64,000 bases of DNA. Source: G965205255 sp965205255 (lineage in GTDB: Bacteria > Pseudomonadota > Gammaproteobacteria > Pseudomonadales > Endozoicomonadaceae). Positions 31,101-33,670 of this stretch are shown one piece after another (position 1 is the first letter of the stretch; every line of letters begins with the position of its first letter). The translations under genes and the position numbers were made by a program. The DNA lies in the NCBI GenBank assembly GCA_965205255.1, contig OZ242051.1:186001-250000 (forward strand), given 5' to 3'. The notes below the pieces were generated by a model. It was not told the DNA's origin, searched no databases, and saw only the letters and a program-made list of their open reading frames with translations.

Positions 31101-31740
31101 AATATCGAGGCAGACGAGTAATGGTATGTTGTTGTAAAAAAGTCTTCCAGAAAGCAGCATCTTTTGCATAACGGGTTGAGTGTAAATAGCTATGAGCGCT
31201 GTCTGCAACCGGACGATAGGATGATGGTTCAGATGAGTGACATGCCAAAGGGTTCTGATAAAAATCGTACACCCTTTTTATTATTTCAACTGTGCTGATT
31301 CCATCACAAAAAAAATGATGGAATCTAAAAAAAATATAGTAACGATTTTTAGTTAATTTCAGAAGGGCAATCTGATAACGCTCACTTTTAGAAATATCAA
31401 AAATTTTTTCATACTGTGACTGCATCCAGTTATGTGCTGTTTCTTCGGGTGAATGTTCTTGGGAATAATCAAGATATTCAACTATAGCTGCTACTTTGTC
31501 AGCAGGTAAGACTCGTTGAAGTGGCAATCCTTCTTTCTGAGGAACGATTTCTAATCGCAGAGCATCATAACGAGCAACAATGCTTTTCCATGCCTGATTT
31601 ATACGACTCAGACAAACTTCTTCTTCTATCAGCATATAAGCGCCAATATTATATATTGGGCTATTCGGATGAGCTAACTGGTCTAAATAAACATTTTCTT
31701 GTGCGGGATGCAAAGGAAAAGTCGAAATAATTTTTTTCAT
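3190..31740 (-). CDS. Seven-module nonribosomal peptide synthetase
   Basis: A single 28.5-kb reading frame encodes 9516 residues that activate, modify, join and release a predicted heptapeptide. Domain order is C-A-T-E / C-A-T / C-A-T / C-A-T-E / C-A-T-E / C-A-T-E / C-A-T-TE. Phosphopantetheine serines lie at about residues 1011, 2526, 3590, 4671, 6194, 7721 and 9226. The first C domain has HHFFCDG (H141-H142, D146). C domains after E carry HHAVSDG and those after plain T carry HHIAFDG. E domains keep HHLIIDAVSW, EGHGRE and TVGWFT. The TE has GWSLGG with Ser at about 9354 and a C-terminal NHYS histidine. By-eye codes suggest D-Asn, Val, unassigned, D-Glu/Gln, D-Ser, D-Glu/Gln, unassigned. Having both an N-terminal C and a TE makes it a self-contained synthetase. 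Acylation of residue 1 and whether release is linear or cyclic are open. The ATG is the first after an in-frame TAG. Confidence 0.95.
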   Translation of the reverse strand: MKKIISTFPLHPAQENVYLDQLAHPNSPIYNIGAYMLIEEEVCLSRINQAWKSIVARYDALRLEIVPQKEGLPLQRVLPADKVAAIVEYLDYSQEHSPEETAHNWMQSQYEKIFDISKSERYQIALLKLTKNRYYIFFRFHHFFCDGISTVEIIKRVYDFYQNPLACHSSEPSSYRPVADSAHSYLHSTRYAKDAAFWKTFLQQHTITRLPRYYQQKNSGIHSVPLTATLSSTVKEFCQTCKISPLTLMLSAVTLYFTQTMDLNELVVSTAVHGRKRKGGMQTIGMHSDTTLAALHMNECHDFNELLLLVNKQLKQSLRYHQFPQSHVSRLLGISHDNLSDIYVNYEVYAQDNKVIQSTHPFINHLSGEANEPLHFRLVDFQDTDQLILRLNYQYAYFQPEEMSYLSKRFVQLLERCICEPSNPLSKISLLNSQERDLLLHTWNATDVPYPKDNTLYQLFEAQVDKTPDNIALVFEDQQLTYRQLNLRANQLARQIRAIYQQRHDSTLSPDTLIALYLDRSPEMIISILAVLKAGGAYVPVAPEYPQSRTLFILEDTKAPLLLTQSHYTDQLDGWISKLQEQPPVLIATDQMSDMANYATDNLSPISKAKDLAYVIYTSGTTGNPKGVMIEHCSVVNYFTMFLAHTSDYYKRVDFSSNYCFDLSVTATLCPLLAGSTICIYGGDILDSLSYQKHLSVNNVSLITTTPSIARQVLPGMSHQLGMIILGGEALGCHDVLDLCHYTNKVVDEYGPTEATVGSHFSQVYPAINKGLGKPYGNVKAYVLSTQLQALSVGTPGELYLGGAGLARGYLNRPELTAERFIDNPFATEEDIANGYTRLYKTGDLVRWLPDGDLEYLGRNDFQVKIRGYRIELGEIEKALTALSQVSQAVVIDREREGTKYLAAYCIAADTRALKDKARITTLTDSLRQQLQASLPEYMVPSTFTVIEHIPLTINGKLDRRALPAPEFINTDSYVAPRTEMETQLCAVWAEVLGLERVGIHDNFFRIGGDSILCIQITSRLRQKDLALQVKDIFEAPTVALLAQRLVDTTATVAVETEQGILEGRFNLLPIQQQFFDWTFSDPDHFNQAFMQKIPGSVSVQTIQSALENLTLHHDSLRLYFTQTPSGWQQTYHLQTENNPLISLSMKGLSVQSVQSKLTEHQADLNIEKGPLWKVIHLTGYSDGSARLCFILHHLIIDAVSWRILSNDMQQLLTGHSLPAKTSSYRQWVKTVALYANQHSAQVDYWKGIYDKTDRCHLPLSPVSEHTIQWDKTVTQQLLRKAPEGYHTEINDLLLAALAIALSQTFDQLSHVITLEGHGREPIAAQMDTSRTVGWFTIAYPVRLVDRENTAETIIATKEQLRKIPDKGIGFSALQQAGLLEPTLADISFNYLGQLGGADKENMWQLVAESTGQAVSPANKNTLRLNINGAVQNNCLSFHVLSQLNETQTGLFLQAFEQAVKKVTKVSVKRAKTGGIRTPSDYQTTGLSIERLRQLQSRYQDNEIEAIYPASSLQQGFVYHDLAFPDDDAYRVQLLLDYHHSLNVPLYKKAWQLASERYPVLRMALDTEGEPLQVILKNGVLTDDHFTEIDLGYLNASEREERIALLQQNDRKQGFNLNTPGLLRLMIIKHSNDHYTVMKTEHHAVSDGWSNPILWQFIHHTYQQLIAKQQVNIASETTYSEVQRYHQQHQAETDTYWKQQKTSWQGTTNLRYLLDNPVDLNKHRTITVPREIDLQLTGHTLHQLKAQCQSQGITLNAAVQFAWHKVLQVYSNSNQTIVGTTVSGRDIPVQGIENSVGLYINTLPLTVNWEKEASCACVLQLIQQQIAALNSHSSVSLSSLQSQGERLFHSLLVFENYPNPIDQDKKTQITMRGSKEKTDYPLSLMAHEHDETLTVRLCYDTTLISIKQVTRIKEQIFSILESISTAVEQPHTSINLLSNSERHTLLHTWNATDVPYPKDNTLYQLFEEQVNKTPDNIALVFEDQQLTYRQLNLRANQLARQIRATYQQRHGSSLSPDTLIALYLDRSPEMIISILAVLKAGGAYVPVAPEYPQSRTLFILEDTKAPLLLTQSHYTDQLDGWINKLKGKPPVLVATDQMSDMANYATDNLSPVSKAKDLAYVIYTSGTTGKPKGVMTTHQGVVSLAINKSVADILPTDVFLQLASPNFDAATFEIWSALLHRAKLIIPKSTHVVSEQQITKLIKQHKISILWVTRGLFDSLYRQKPDLFGSLKYLLTGGEVLTPNIIRAIVRQSHRPTYIINGYGPTESTTFTTTWISEPSFEGSVPIGRPINTRKIYVLNTSLQLAPMGVIGELYIGGAGLARGYLNQPELTAERFIDNPFATDADIANGYTRLYKTGDLVRWLPDGNLEYLGRNDFQVKIRGYRIELGEIEKALTALPQVSQAVVVDREREGTKYLAAYCIAADTRASKDKDRITALADSLRQQLQASLPEYMVPATFTVIEDIPLTINGKLDRRALPAPEFINTDSYVASRTETETQLCAVWAEVLGLERVGIHDNFFRIGGDSISAIRLTAKSRQMLDKDIPLALLFANPTVARLADKLSATQIIIPVSKNQNHLPLSFAQERLLFIEQYEQGTASYHIPHMVTLDETADDTLLLRAINQLAMRHRVLNSTYHQDNETGMYYTKGCQSPLSYQCGFLDSHNELKLSVQTAIAQPFNLTEEPPLRLCLYRCKHERHLLLVWHHIAFDGWSMAVFMQELAEIYKSLRELRPSQLPALSISYGDYADWQRHYLQGEVLDKTLSHWKQQLAGYETLNLPADYPRPQHIDYQGANDNFNLTEKLSDRLRQLACDKETTLYTILLSGFYLLLNKLSNQSDLVLGTPSDNRHHPQTQALIGFFVNALPLRLQLDSNGTLNTLIEQVHATVADAKTHQELPFEKLVSELNIERDTSRHPVFQVMFSLQSFDTDSDSYTSLPFTAFTAEDEVKYSPAKFDLSLFMDDSAKCIQGQWNYAVGLFTEDTIRRFNAMYLRVLTALTENTTQHLNQIDVLSRQERHTLLHTWNATDAPYPKDNTLYQLFEDQVDKTPDNIALVFENQQLTYRQLNLRANQLARQIRATYQQRHGSSLSPDTLIALYLDRSPEMIISILAVLKAGGAYVPVAPEYPQSRTLFILEDTKAPLLLTQSHYTGQLNGWISKLQEQQPPVLIATDQMSDMENYVTENLSPVSKAQDLAYVIYTSGTTGQPKGVMIEHESVINLSQFVMRTHYLSDELHVLLFSNYVFDASVYELFPSLFSGCQLFMASEHQQKDITQLIALINEQAIKKAFIPTALMKQHSWELSNSCLEVIGIAGENLNILDNIPATITFNLYGLTETTVCATHSLLRNTASISLGKAIDNTRLYVLDNNNQPSPISVPGELYIGGVSLARGYLNQPELTAERFIDNPFATDADIANGYTRLYKTGDLVRWLPDGNLEYLGRNDFQVKIRGYRIELGEIEKALTALSQVSQAVVIDREREGNKYLAAYCIATDTSISKDKARITALTDLLRQQLQASLPEYMVPATFTVIEDIPLTINGKLDRRALPAPEFINTDSYVAPRTETETQLCTVWAEVLGLKRVGIHDNFFRIGGNSISAIRLTAKSRQMLDKDIALALLFANPTVARLADKLSTTKVIIPVSKNQNHLPLSFAQERLLFIEQYEQGTASYHIPHMVTLDETVDDTLLLSAINQLAMRHRVLNSTYHQDNETGMYYTKECQSPLSYQCGFLDSHNELKLSVQTAIAQPFNLTEEPPLRLCLYRCKHERHLLLVWHHIAFDGWSMAVFMQELAEIYKSLCKLRPSQLPALSISYGDYADWQRHYLQGEVLDKTVAHWKQQLAGYETLNLPADYPRPQHIDYQGANDNFNLTEKLSDRLRQLAGDKETTLYTILLSGFYLLLNKLSNQSDLVLGTPSDNRHHPQTQALIGFFVNALPLRLQLDSNGTLNTLIEQVHATVADAKTHQELPFEKLVSELNIERDTSRHPVFQVMFSLQSFDTDGDSCTGLPFTAFTAEDKVQYSPAKFDLSLFVDDSDNCIQGQWNYAVGLFTEDTIRRFNAMYLCVLTALAENTTQHLNQIDVLSRQERHTLLHTWNATDVPYPKDNTLYQLFEEQVDKTPDNIALVFENQQLTYRELNLRANQLARQIRATYQQRHGSTLSPDTLIALYLDRSPEMIISILAVLKAGGAYVPVAPEYPQSRTLFILEDTKAPLLLTQSHYTGQLDGWISKLQEQPPVLIATDQMTDMANDATDNLLPVSKAQDLAYVIYTSGTTGNPKGVMLSHCSVVNRMHWMQTECPLTDKDRILQKTPYSFDASVWEFFCGHLVGATLVVATPDMHKEPAQLYNLMQAHEITTVHFVPSMLNVFCDFLHDKDYKLPEAVRQVFCGGEALTTKHVEHFRHISPVDRKCQLYNRYGPTETAIDTTFFDCSQNNQLLNIPIGKPVHNTQLYVLDNKLSLAPTGAPGELYIGGVGLARGYLNQPKLTAERFIDNPFATEADIANGYTRLYKTGDLVRWLPDGNLEYLGRNDFQVKIRGYRIELGEIEKALTALPQVSQAVVIDREREGTKYLAAYCIAADTRASKDNSRITTLTDALRQQLQASLPEYMVPATFTVIEDIPLTINGKLDRHALPAPEFINTDSYVAPRTETETQLCAVWADVLGLKRVGIHDNFFRIGGDSILCIQITSRLRQKDLALQVKDIFEAPTVALLAQRLIDTTATVAVETEQGILEGRFNLLPIQQQFFDWTFSDPDHFNQAFMQNIPGAVAVQTIQSALENLTLHHDSLRLCFTQTPSGWQQTYHLQTENNPLISLSIKGLSAQSVQSKLTEHQADLNIEKGPLWKVIHLTGYSDGSARLCFILHHLIIDAVSWRILSNDMQQLLTGHSLPAKTSSYRQWVKTVALYANQHSAQVDYWKGIYDKTDRCHLPLSPVSEHTIQWDKTVTQQLLRKAPEGYHTEINDLLLAALAIALSQTFDQLSHVITLEGHGREPIAAQMDTSRTVGWFTIAYPVRLVDRENTAETIIATKEQLRKIPDKGIGFSALQQAGLLEPTLADISFNYLGQLGGADKENMWQLVAESTGQAVSPANKNTLRLNINGAVQNNCLSFHVLSQLNETQTGLFLQAFEQAVKKVTKVSVKRAKTGGIRTPSDYQTTGLSIERLRQLQSRYQDNEIEAIYPASSLQQGFVYHDLAFPDDDAYRVQLLLDYHHSLNVPLYKKAWQLASERYPVLRMALDTEGEPLQVILKNGVLTDDHFTEIDLGYLNASEREERIALLQQNDRKQGFNLNTPGLLRLMIIKHSNDHYTVMKTEHHAVSDGWSNPILWQFIHHAYQQLIAKQQVNIASETTYSEVQRYHQQHQAETDTYWKQQKTSWQGTTNLRYLLDNPVDLNKHRTITVPGEIDLQLTGHRLHQLKAQCQSQGITLNAAAQFAWHKVLQVYSNSNETIVGTTVSGRDIPVQGIENSVGLYINTLPLTVNWEKEASCACVLQLIQQQIAALNSHSSISLSSLQLQGERLFHSLLVFENYPNPIDQEKKTQITMRGSKEKTDYPLSLMAHEHDETLTVRLCYDTTLISIKQVTRIKEQIFSILESISTAVEQPHTSINLLSNSERHTLLHTWNATDAPYPKDNTLYQLFEAQVDKTPDNIALVFENQQLTYREFNLRANQLARQIRATYQQLHGSTLSPDTLIALYLDRSLEMIISILAVLKAGGAYVPVAPEYPQSRTLFILEDTKAPLLLTQSHYTGQLDGWISKLKEQPPVLIATDQMSDMENYVTENLSPVSKAKDLAYVIYTSGTTGNPKGVMLSHCSAVNRIHWMQTEYPLTDKDKILQKTPYSFDVSVWEFFWGHWVGATLVIAAPDMHKEPAQLYNLMQKYKITTVHFVPSMLNVFCDFLQDKHYKLPETVRQIFCSGEVLAKKHVEHFRNISPVDRNCQLYNLYGPTEAAIDVTFFDCSQNNQVINIPIGKPVHNTQLYVLDNKLSLAPTGVLGELYIGGVGLARGYLNQPELTAERFIDNPFATDADIANGYTRLYKTGDLVRWLPDGNLEYLGRNDFQVKIRGYRIELGEIEKALTALSQVSQAVVIDREREGTKYLAAYCIAADTRALKDKARITTLTDSLRQQLQASLPEYMVPSTFTVIEHIPLTINGKLDRRALPAPEFINTDSYEAPRTETETQLCAVWAKVLGLERVGIHDNFFRIGGDSILCIQITSRLRQKDLALQVKDIFEAPTVALLAQRLVDTTATVAVETEQGILEGRFNLLPIQQQFFDWTFSDPDHFNQAFMQKIPGSVSVQTIQSALENLTLHHDSLRLCFTQTPSGWQQTYHLQIENNPLISLSIKGLSAQSVQSKLTEHQAGLNIEKGPLWKVIHLTDYSDGSARLCFILHHLIIDAVSWRILSNDMQQLLTGHSLPAKTSSYRQWVKTVALYANQHSAQVDYWKGIYDKTDRCHLPLSPVSEHTIQWDKTVTQQLLRKAPEGYHTEINDLLLAALAIALSQTFDQLSHVITLEGHGREPIAAQMDTSRTVGWFTIAYPVRLVDRENTAETIIATKEQLRKIPDKGIGFSALQQAGLLEPTLADISFNYLGQLGGADKENMWQLVAESTGQAVSSANKTTLRLNINGAVQNNCLSFHVLSQLNETQTDLFLQAFEQAVKKVTKVSVKRAKTGGIRTPSDYQTTGLSIERLRQLQSRYQDNEIEAIYPASSLQQGFVYHDLAFPDDDAYRVQLLLDYHHSLNVPLYKKTWQLASERYPVLRMALDTEGEPLQVILKNGVLTDDHFTEIDLGYLNASEREERIALLQQNDRKQGFNLNTPGLLRLMIIKHSNDHYTVMKTEHHAVSDGWSNPILWQFIHHTYQQLIAKQQVNIASETTYSEVQQYHQQHQAETDTYWKQQKTSWQGATNLRYLLDNPVDLNKHRTITVPGEIDLQLTGHTLHQLKAQCQSQGITLNAAVQFAWHKVLQVYSNSNQTIVGTTVSGRDIPVQGIENSVGLYINTLPLTVNWEKEASCACVLQLIQQQIAALNSHSSVSLSSLQLQGERLFHSLLVFENYPNPIDETKDKKKKTLITMRGSKEKTDYPLSLMTHEHDETLTVRLCYDTTLISIKQVTRIKEQIFSILESISTAVEQPHTSINLLSNSERHTLLHTWNATDVPYPKDNTLYQLFEEQVDKTPDNIALVFEDQQLTYRQLNLRANQLARQIRATYQQRHGSTLSPDTLIALYLDRSPEMIISILAVLKAGGAYVPVAPEYPQSRTLFILEDTKAPLLLTQSHYTGQLDGWINKLKGKPPVLVATDQMSDMANYATDNLSPVSKAKDLAYVIYTSGTTGKPKGVMLSHCSVVNRMHWIQTECPLTDKDRILQKTPYSFDASVWEFFCGHLVGATLVVATPDMHKEPAQLYNLMQAHEITTVHFVPSMLNVFCDFLHDKDYKLPETVRQVFCGGEALTTKHVEHFRHISPVDRKCQLYNRYGPTETAIDTTFFDCSQNNQLLNIPIGKPVHNTQLYVLDNKLSLAPTGAPGELYIGGVGLARGYLNQPKLTAERFIDNPFATDADIANGYTRLYKTGDLVRWLPDGNLEYLGRNDFQVKIRGYRIELGEIEKALTALPQVSQAVVIDREREGTKYLAAYCIAADTRASKDSSRITTLTDALRQQLQASLPEYMVPATFTVIEDIPLTINGKLDRRALPAPEFINTDSYVAPRTETETQLCAVWADVLGLKRVGIHDNFFRIGGDSILCIQITSRLRQKDLALQVKDIFEAPTVALLAQRLVDTTATVAVETEQGILEGRFNLLPIQQQFFDWTFSDPDHFNQAFMQKIPGAVSVQTIQSALENLTLHHDSLRLCFTQTPSGWQQTYHLQTENNPLISLSIKGLSAQSVQSKLTEHQADLNIEKGPLWKVIHLTGYSDGSSRLCFILHHLIIDAVSWRILSNDMQQLLTGHSLPAKTSSYRQWVKTVALYANQHSAQVDYWKGIYEKTDRCHLPLSPVSEHTIQWDTTVTQQLLRKAPEGYHTKINDLLLAALGIALSQTFDQLSHVITLEGHGREPIAAQMDTSRTVGWFTIAYPVRLVDRENTAETIIATKEQLRKIPDKGIGFSALQQAGLLEPTLADISFNYLGQLGGTDKENMWQLVAESTGQAVSSANKNTLRLNINGAVQNNCLSFHVLSQLNETQTGLFLQAFEQAVKKVTELSVKQAKIGSIRTPSDYQTTGLSIERLRQLQSRYQNNEIEAIYPASSLQQGFVYHDLAFPDDDAYRVQLLLDYHHSLNVPLYKKAWQLASERYPVLRMALDTEGEPLQVILKNGVLTDDHFTEIDLGYLNASEREERIALLQKNDRKQGFKLNTPGLLRLMIIKHSNDHYTVMKTEHHAVSDGWSNPILWQFIHHTYQQLIAKQQVNIASETTYSEVQRYHQQHQAETDTYWKQQKTSWQGTTNLRYLLDNPVDLNKHRTITVLGEIDLQLAGHALHQLKAQCQSQGITLNAAVQFAWHKVLQVYSNSNETIVGTTVSGRDIPVQGIENSVGLYINTLPLTVNWEKEASCACVLQLIQQQIAALNSHSSVSLSSLQSQGERLFHSLLVFENYPNPIDQEKKTQITMRGSKEKTDYPLSLIAYEHDETLTVRLCYDTTLISIKQVTRIKEQIFSILESISTAVEQPQTSINLLSNSERHTLLHTWNATDVPYPKDNTLYQLFEEQVDKTPDNIALVFENQQLTYRQLNLRANQLARQIRATYQQRHGSTLSPDTLIALYLDRSPEMIISILAVLKAGGAYVPVAPEYPQSRTLFILKDTKAPLLLTQSRYTGQLDGWISKLQEQPPVLIATDQMSDMENYVTENLSPVSKAKDLAYVIYTSGTTGQPKGVMIKHKSVINLSQFVMKTHHLSDELHVLLFSNYVFDALVYELFPTLFSGCQLFMASEHQQKDIIQLIALINEQAIKKAFIPTALMKQYSWELSNSCLEVIAIAGENLNTLGNIPATLTFNQYGPTETTVYVTQSLLHDTASISLGKAIDNTRLYVLDNNNRPIPIGVPGELYIGGAGLARGYLNQPKLTAERFINNPFATEADIANGYTRLYKTGDLVRWLPDGNLEYLGRNDFQVKIRGYRIELGEIEKALTALPQVSQAVVIDREREGNKYLAAYCIAADTRASKDKARITALTDSLRQQLQASLPEYMVPATFTVIEDIPLTINGKLDRRALPAPEFINTDSYVAPRTETEAQLCAVWADVLGLERVGIHDNFFRIGGNSISAIRLTAKSREMLDKDIALALLFANPTVARLAEVIGRSNQDKLITSLTPDSTNLPQLFMIHPGFAGAEVYQQIANQLKDTYSCIGINNYNLLHSKKISCLKKLGKVYLEKIIPLLRKNEPVRLAGWSLGGVISLEIASQLEKAGWHDINVYLIDTYLHTSKDKPIDADIGKKLTRQEIENMTKYAGIDFEYIESDYFEKIQENIPVENILAQSIVDQLNTTTVTLTVAGKDLKEGSEICKDTDSIARSISDIQSVITKKIYHNVATHYNHYSIIKSREVFYTLKDLSST
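7118..11696 (-). other. Module 6 (C-A-T-E), Glu/Gln-like
   Basis: C follows E and carries the longer DETKDK insertion. A is about 10350-8700, T serine at 8580-8578, then E. The code DAWHFGRIDK is the same as module 4, so a second D-Glu/Gln-like residue is predicted. Confidence 0.7.
11698..16256 (-). other. Module 5 (C-A-T-E), Ser
   Basis: C follows E (HHAVSDG). A is about 14910-13270, T serine at 13161-13159, then E. The code DVWHFSLIDK differs by one conservative residue from the Ser code DVWHLSLIDK. D-Ser is predicted. Confidence 0.8.
16258..20835 (-). other. Module 4 (C-A-T-E), Glu/Gln-like
   Basis: C is L-donor type (HHIAFDG near 20410-20440). A is about 19510-17850, T serine at 17730-17728, then E. 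The code is DAWHFGRIDK, closest to the Glu code DAWHFGGVDK; Gln is possible. A D-residue is predicted. The C-terminal A10 motif reads NGKLDRHALP here instead of NGKLDRRALP, and the lysine is kept. Confidence 0.7.
20840..24030 (-). other. Module 3 (C-A-T), unassigned
   Basis: C carries HHIAFDG (L-donor type). A is about 22690-21080, T serine at 20973-20971. The code reads DAYFGALVCK, which matches no specificity I recognise. The A5 core motif reads YGLTE instead of YGPTE. Confidence 0.65.
24035..27235 (-). other. Module 2 (C-A-T), Val
   Basis: The C domain is of the type that follows an E domain (HHAVSDG). A is about 25915-24270, T serine at 24165-24163. The code is DAFWLGGTFK, essentially the known Val code DAFWIGGTFK. 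The A core is almost the same as module 4 of the gene at 33671. Confidence 0.8.
27236..31740 (-). other. Module 1 (C-A-T-E), Asn-like
   Basis: C is about 31740-30440, A about 30430-28850, T serine at 28710-28708, E about 28580-27250. The code read from FDLSVT, LITTTPS, IILGGEA, DEYGPTE and ATVG is DLTTIGEVGK, one residue from the Asn code DLTKIGEVGK. The E domain implies a D-residue. The 3' flank of this A core is diverged further out (to about 29150) than in other modules. Confidence 0.75.
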
Positions 31741-31830
31741 AGAGGTCTAAAACTGCTTAATATTAATACCCCCCTCTTAAAATGATTTTCTCAAAGAAAT
31801 GAGCCTGCTTTCTATATAATGACTCATTTT
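31741..31830 (-). promoter_or_regulatory. NRPS leader with shorter poly-G tract
   Basis: This is the leader of the seven-module NRPS gene. It is the same as at 1273-1365, but the G tract has six G (31769-31774) instead of nine. AGAGG before the tract can pair with CCTCT directly before the ATG. The AAATGAG/CTCATTT inverted repeat lies at 31797-31829. Function is inferred from position and conservation. Confidence 0.4.
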
Positions 31831-32374
31831 TTGATCTTGATCATTTTCCAGATAAAACCCCGTATAGAAAGTTATTCATATCTATTGATATGTAGGATAT
31901 TGTTTTTTTTTGTATTTAACATATAGATATTTAACATATAGATATTTAACTTTCTTTAGCTGTTAATTACACTGCAAAAAAAAGAAGAGGTGTGAATGAT
32001 AATTGCAATAAATAATATCATTATAATTAAACAATATATATATGTATTAATACCTATTTAGGTAATAACTCAATCTTGTATGTACAGTTTTATATGTAGT
32101 TAACGCGATGCCCTACTTTTCATAATCGCCAATTTTTCACATTGTAATGGCGGATTATCTAATGAATTGTTAATCATCACAGCTACCGTGTGAGATAACA
32201 CCTTACGAGTAACCTTATTAGTCAGATGCCACAGACTACGTACCCTAACCTTCTAGATATTAAACTGCTCGGCACCGTCGACCTATTAGTATATACGACA
32301 ATATATTTTCATTCCCTCTAATGTCAAGAAATCACATCCTGTTTTTTCTAGCTGCAAAGCACTTGTAGAGAAAC
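31831..32374. other. AT-rich non-coding interval
   Basis: No gene was found. The interval matches 1366-1892, including the imperfect hairpin (about 32121-32159) and the GGCACCGTCGACC end-like sequence near 32270. Confidence 0.5.
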
Positions 32375-33055
32375 TTAATCCCAGATGGCAAAAGCCTGCT
32401 TCTGGTCTTCTCTTCTTTGAGCTGCGGGATGCGTATATCGACCTAAATCCACCGAGAAAAAATTACGCATAATACCCGATAACTTCAGCATTCGCTGGGC
32501 GGTGAAGATTCTCTTGATCTCAATCAGCGACTTCTCTTGTCTCTGAGTAGGCTGATGTGCATTCTCTACCCGATTGTTAAGCCCTTTATGTCGCCGATGA
32601 TCCGTCTTTTTTCATAGGAATTTGATGGACTGATTATAACTGCGTAGCTTGTCTGTAACGATCACTCTATGTGCAGGATTTGGCCCCATAAGCCTTTTAA
32701 AAAAACGAGTGATAGCCTTTTTATTTCGGCGATTCTGGATAAATATATCCAACTCATACCCTTAACTGTCGACCGCACGCCAAAGGATATATTTGGTGCT
32801 ATTAATGCGAATATTCATCTCATCCAATTGCCATTTGTCACTATGCTTATGTTCTCGTTTTATTAAAACGGAGTAAGACTTACGACTGAATTTCAGACAC
32901 CATTCTCGTACGCTCTCATAGCCCACCCTAACGCCCCGTTTAGCCATCATTTCTTCAATATCCCAGTAACTAAGGCTAAACCTGTGATAGAAGAAAATAC
33001 AATAATCGATGATGCTGGCTGGGAAACGGTAACCTTTAGGGGTATGAGTGAGCAT
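32375..33055 (-). pseudogene. IS6-family transposase, nonsense-broken (copy B)
   Basis: This is the same transposase as the copy at 1804-2574, but broken differently. Its first 97 codons are open (33055-32762) and then a GAA codon is TAA after the WRAVDS motif. Further on, near 32605-32615, bases are missing in the stretch that reads KTLSKKTNHRR in copy A. In contrast, the C-terminal region is better preserved than in copy A (AQRMLKLSGIMRN-like, stop near 32375). The two copies therefore decayed independently after duplication. Confidence 0.8.
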
Positions 33056-33082
33056 GGTTAGTCCTGTTTATTACTGGATGAA

Positions 33083-33569
33083 CTAACCATAACAACAAAT
33101 ATCCTGATAAGTTAACGATGCCCTTTCAACACAAGAATGGTCGGAATTCTCCGGTGTTTGCTGAGCGTCCAGTTGATAGGCAGTATTGGCCTGAAGGTCG
33201 ATAATACTGACTGAAGACAACTCAAGACCACGCTCACGAGCCCCCTGTTTTACCATTATAAAACTTGACCAGACCTTCCGTCTTTTTACCGCTTTTTTCC
33301 ATAAAACTAGCATCGATAACTGCAATCATTGTTCTTTTTCCTGTTAACTGCTCAGCAAGCAAACGGAAGTTAAAGTCTGTAAAATCAAAGATTCTCCGAT
33401 ACCAACGAGTCAGACGTTTTTCGATCATCTCACAGTAGCGACTCATATTTCTAAACGTTACTTTGCCCTGAAAAACCATTAACACAGACAGTAGTGCTTC
33501 AACAAATGTTCTTTGTTGTTTTTTTACACTGGACATTGCCTTCATAATTTTGTTTACTGTGTCTTCCAT
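33083..33569 (-). pseudogene. IS4-like transposase remnant (copy B)
   Basis: This matches the remnant at 2602-3088. It has the same N-terminal landmarks and catalytic AVIDASF, the same frame change at a five-G run (33241-33245), and the same truncation at the IS6-like remnant. It starts about 100 bp after the stop codon of the five-module NRPS gene. A few substitutions separate it from copy A (for example GKRTM for EKKTM). It is not expected to be active. Confidence 0.75.
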
Positions 33570-33670
33570 GAGTTATCTTCTGTCTTGAATTGAAACGTTT
33601 ACAGATGATACTCATGGAGTTCAATTAGTCAAAAACTGTCCGAAGTATTGAATGAGAAGACACAGATTTT

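Larger units (their letters stand above)
31741..33670. repeat. Inter-NRPS direct repeat, copy B
   Basis: This spacer is nearly identical to 1273-3189. Differences visible by eye are a shorter poly-G tract, a 15-bp tandem duplication (ATATAGATATTTAAC unit, about 31917-31951), and different inactivating mutations in the IS6-like remnant. Confidence 0.85.
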
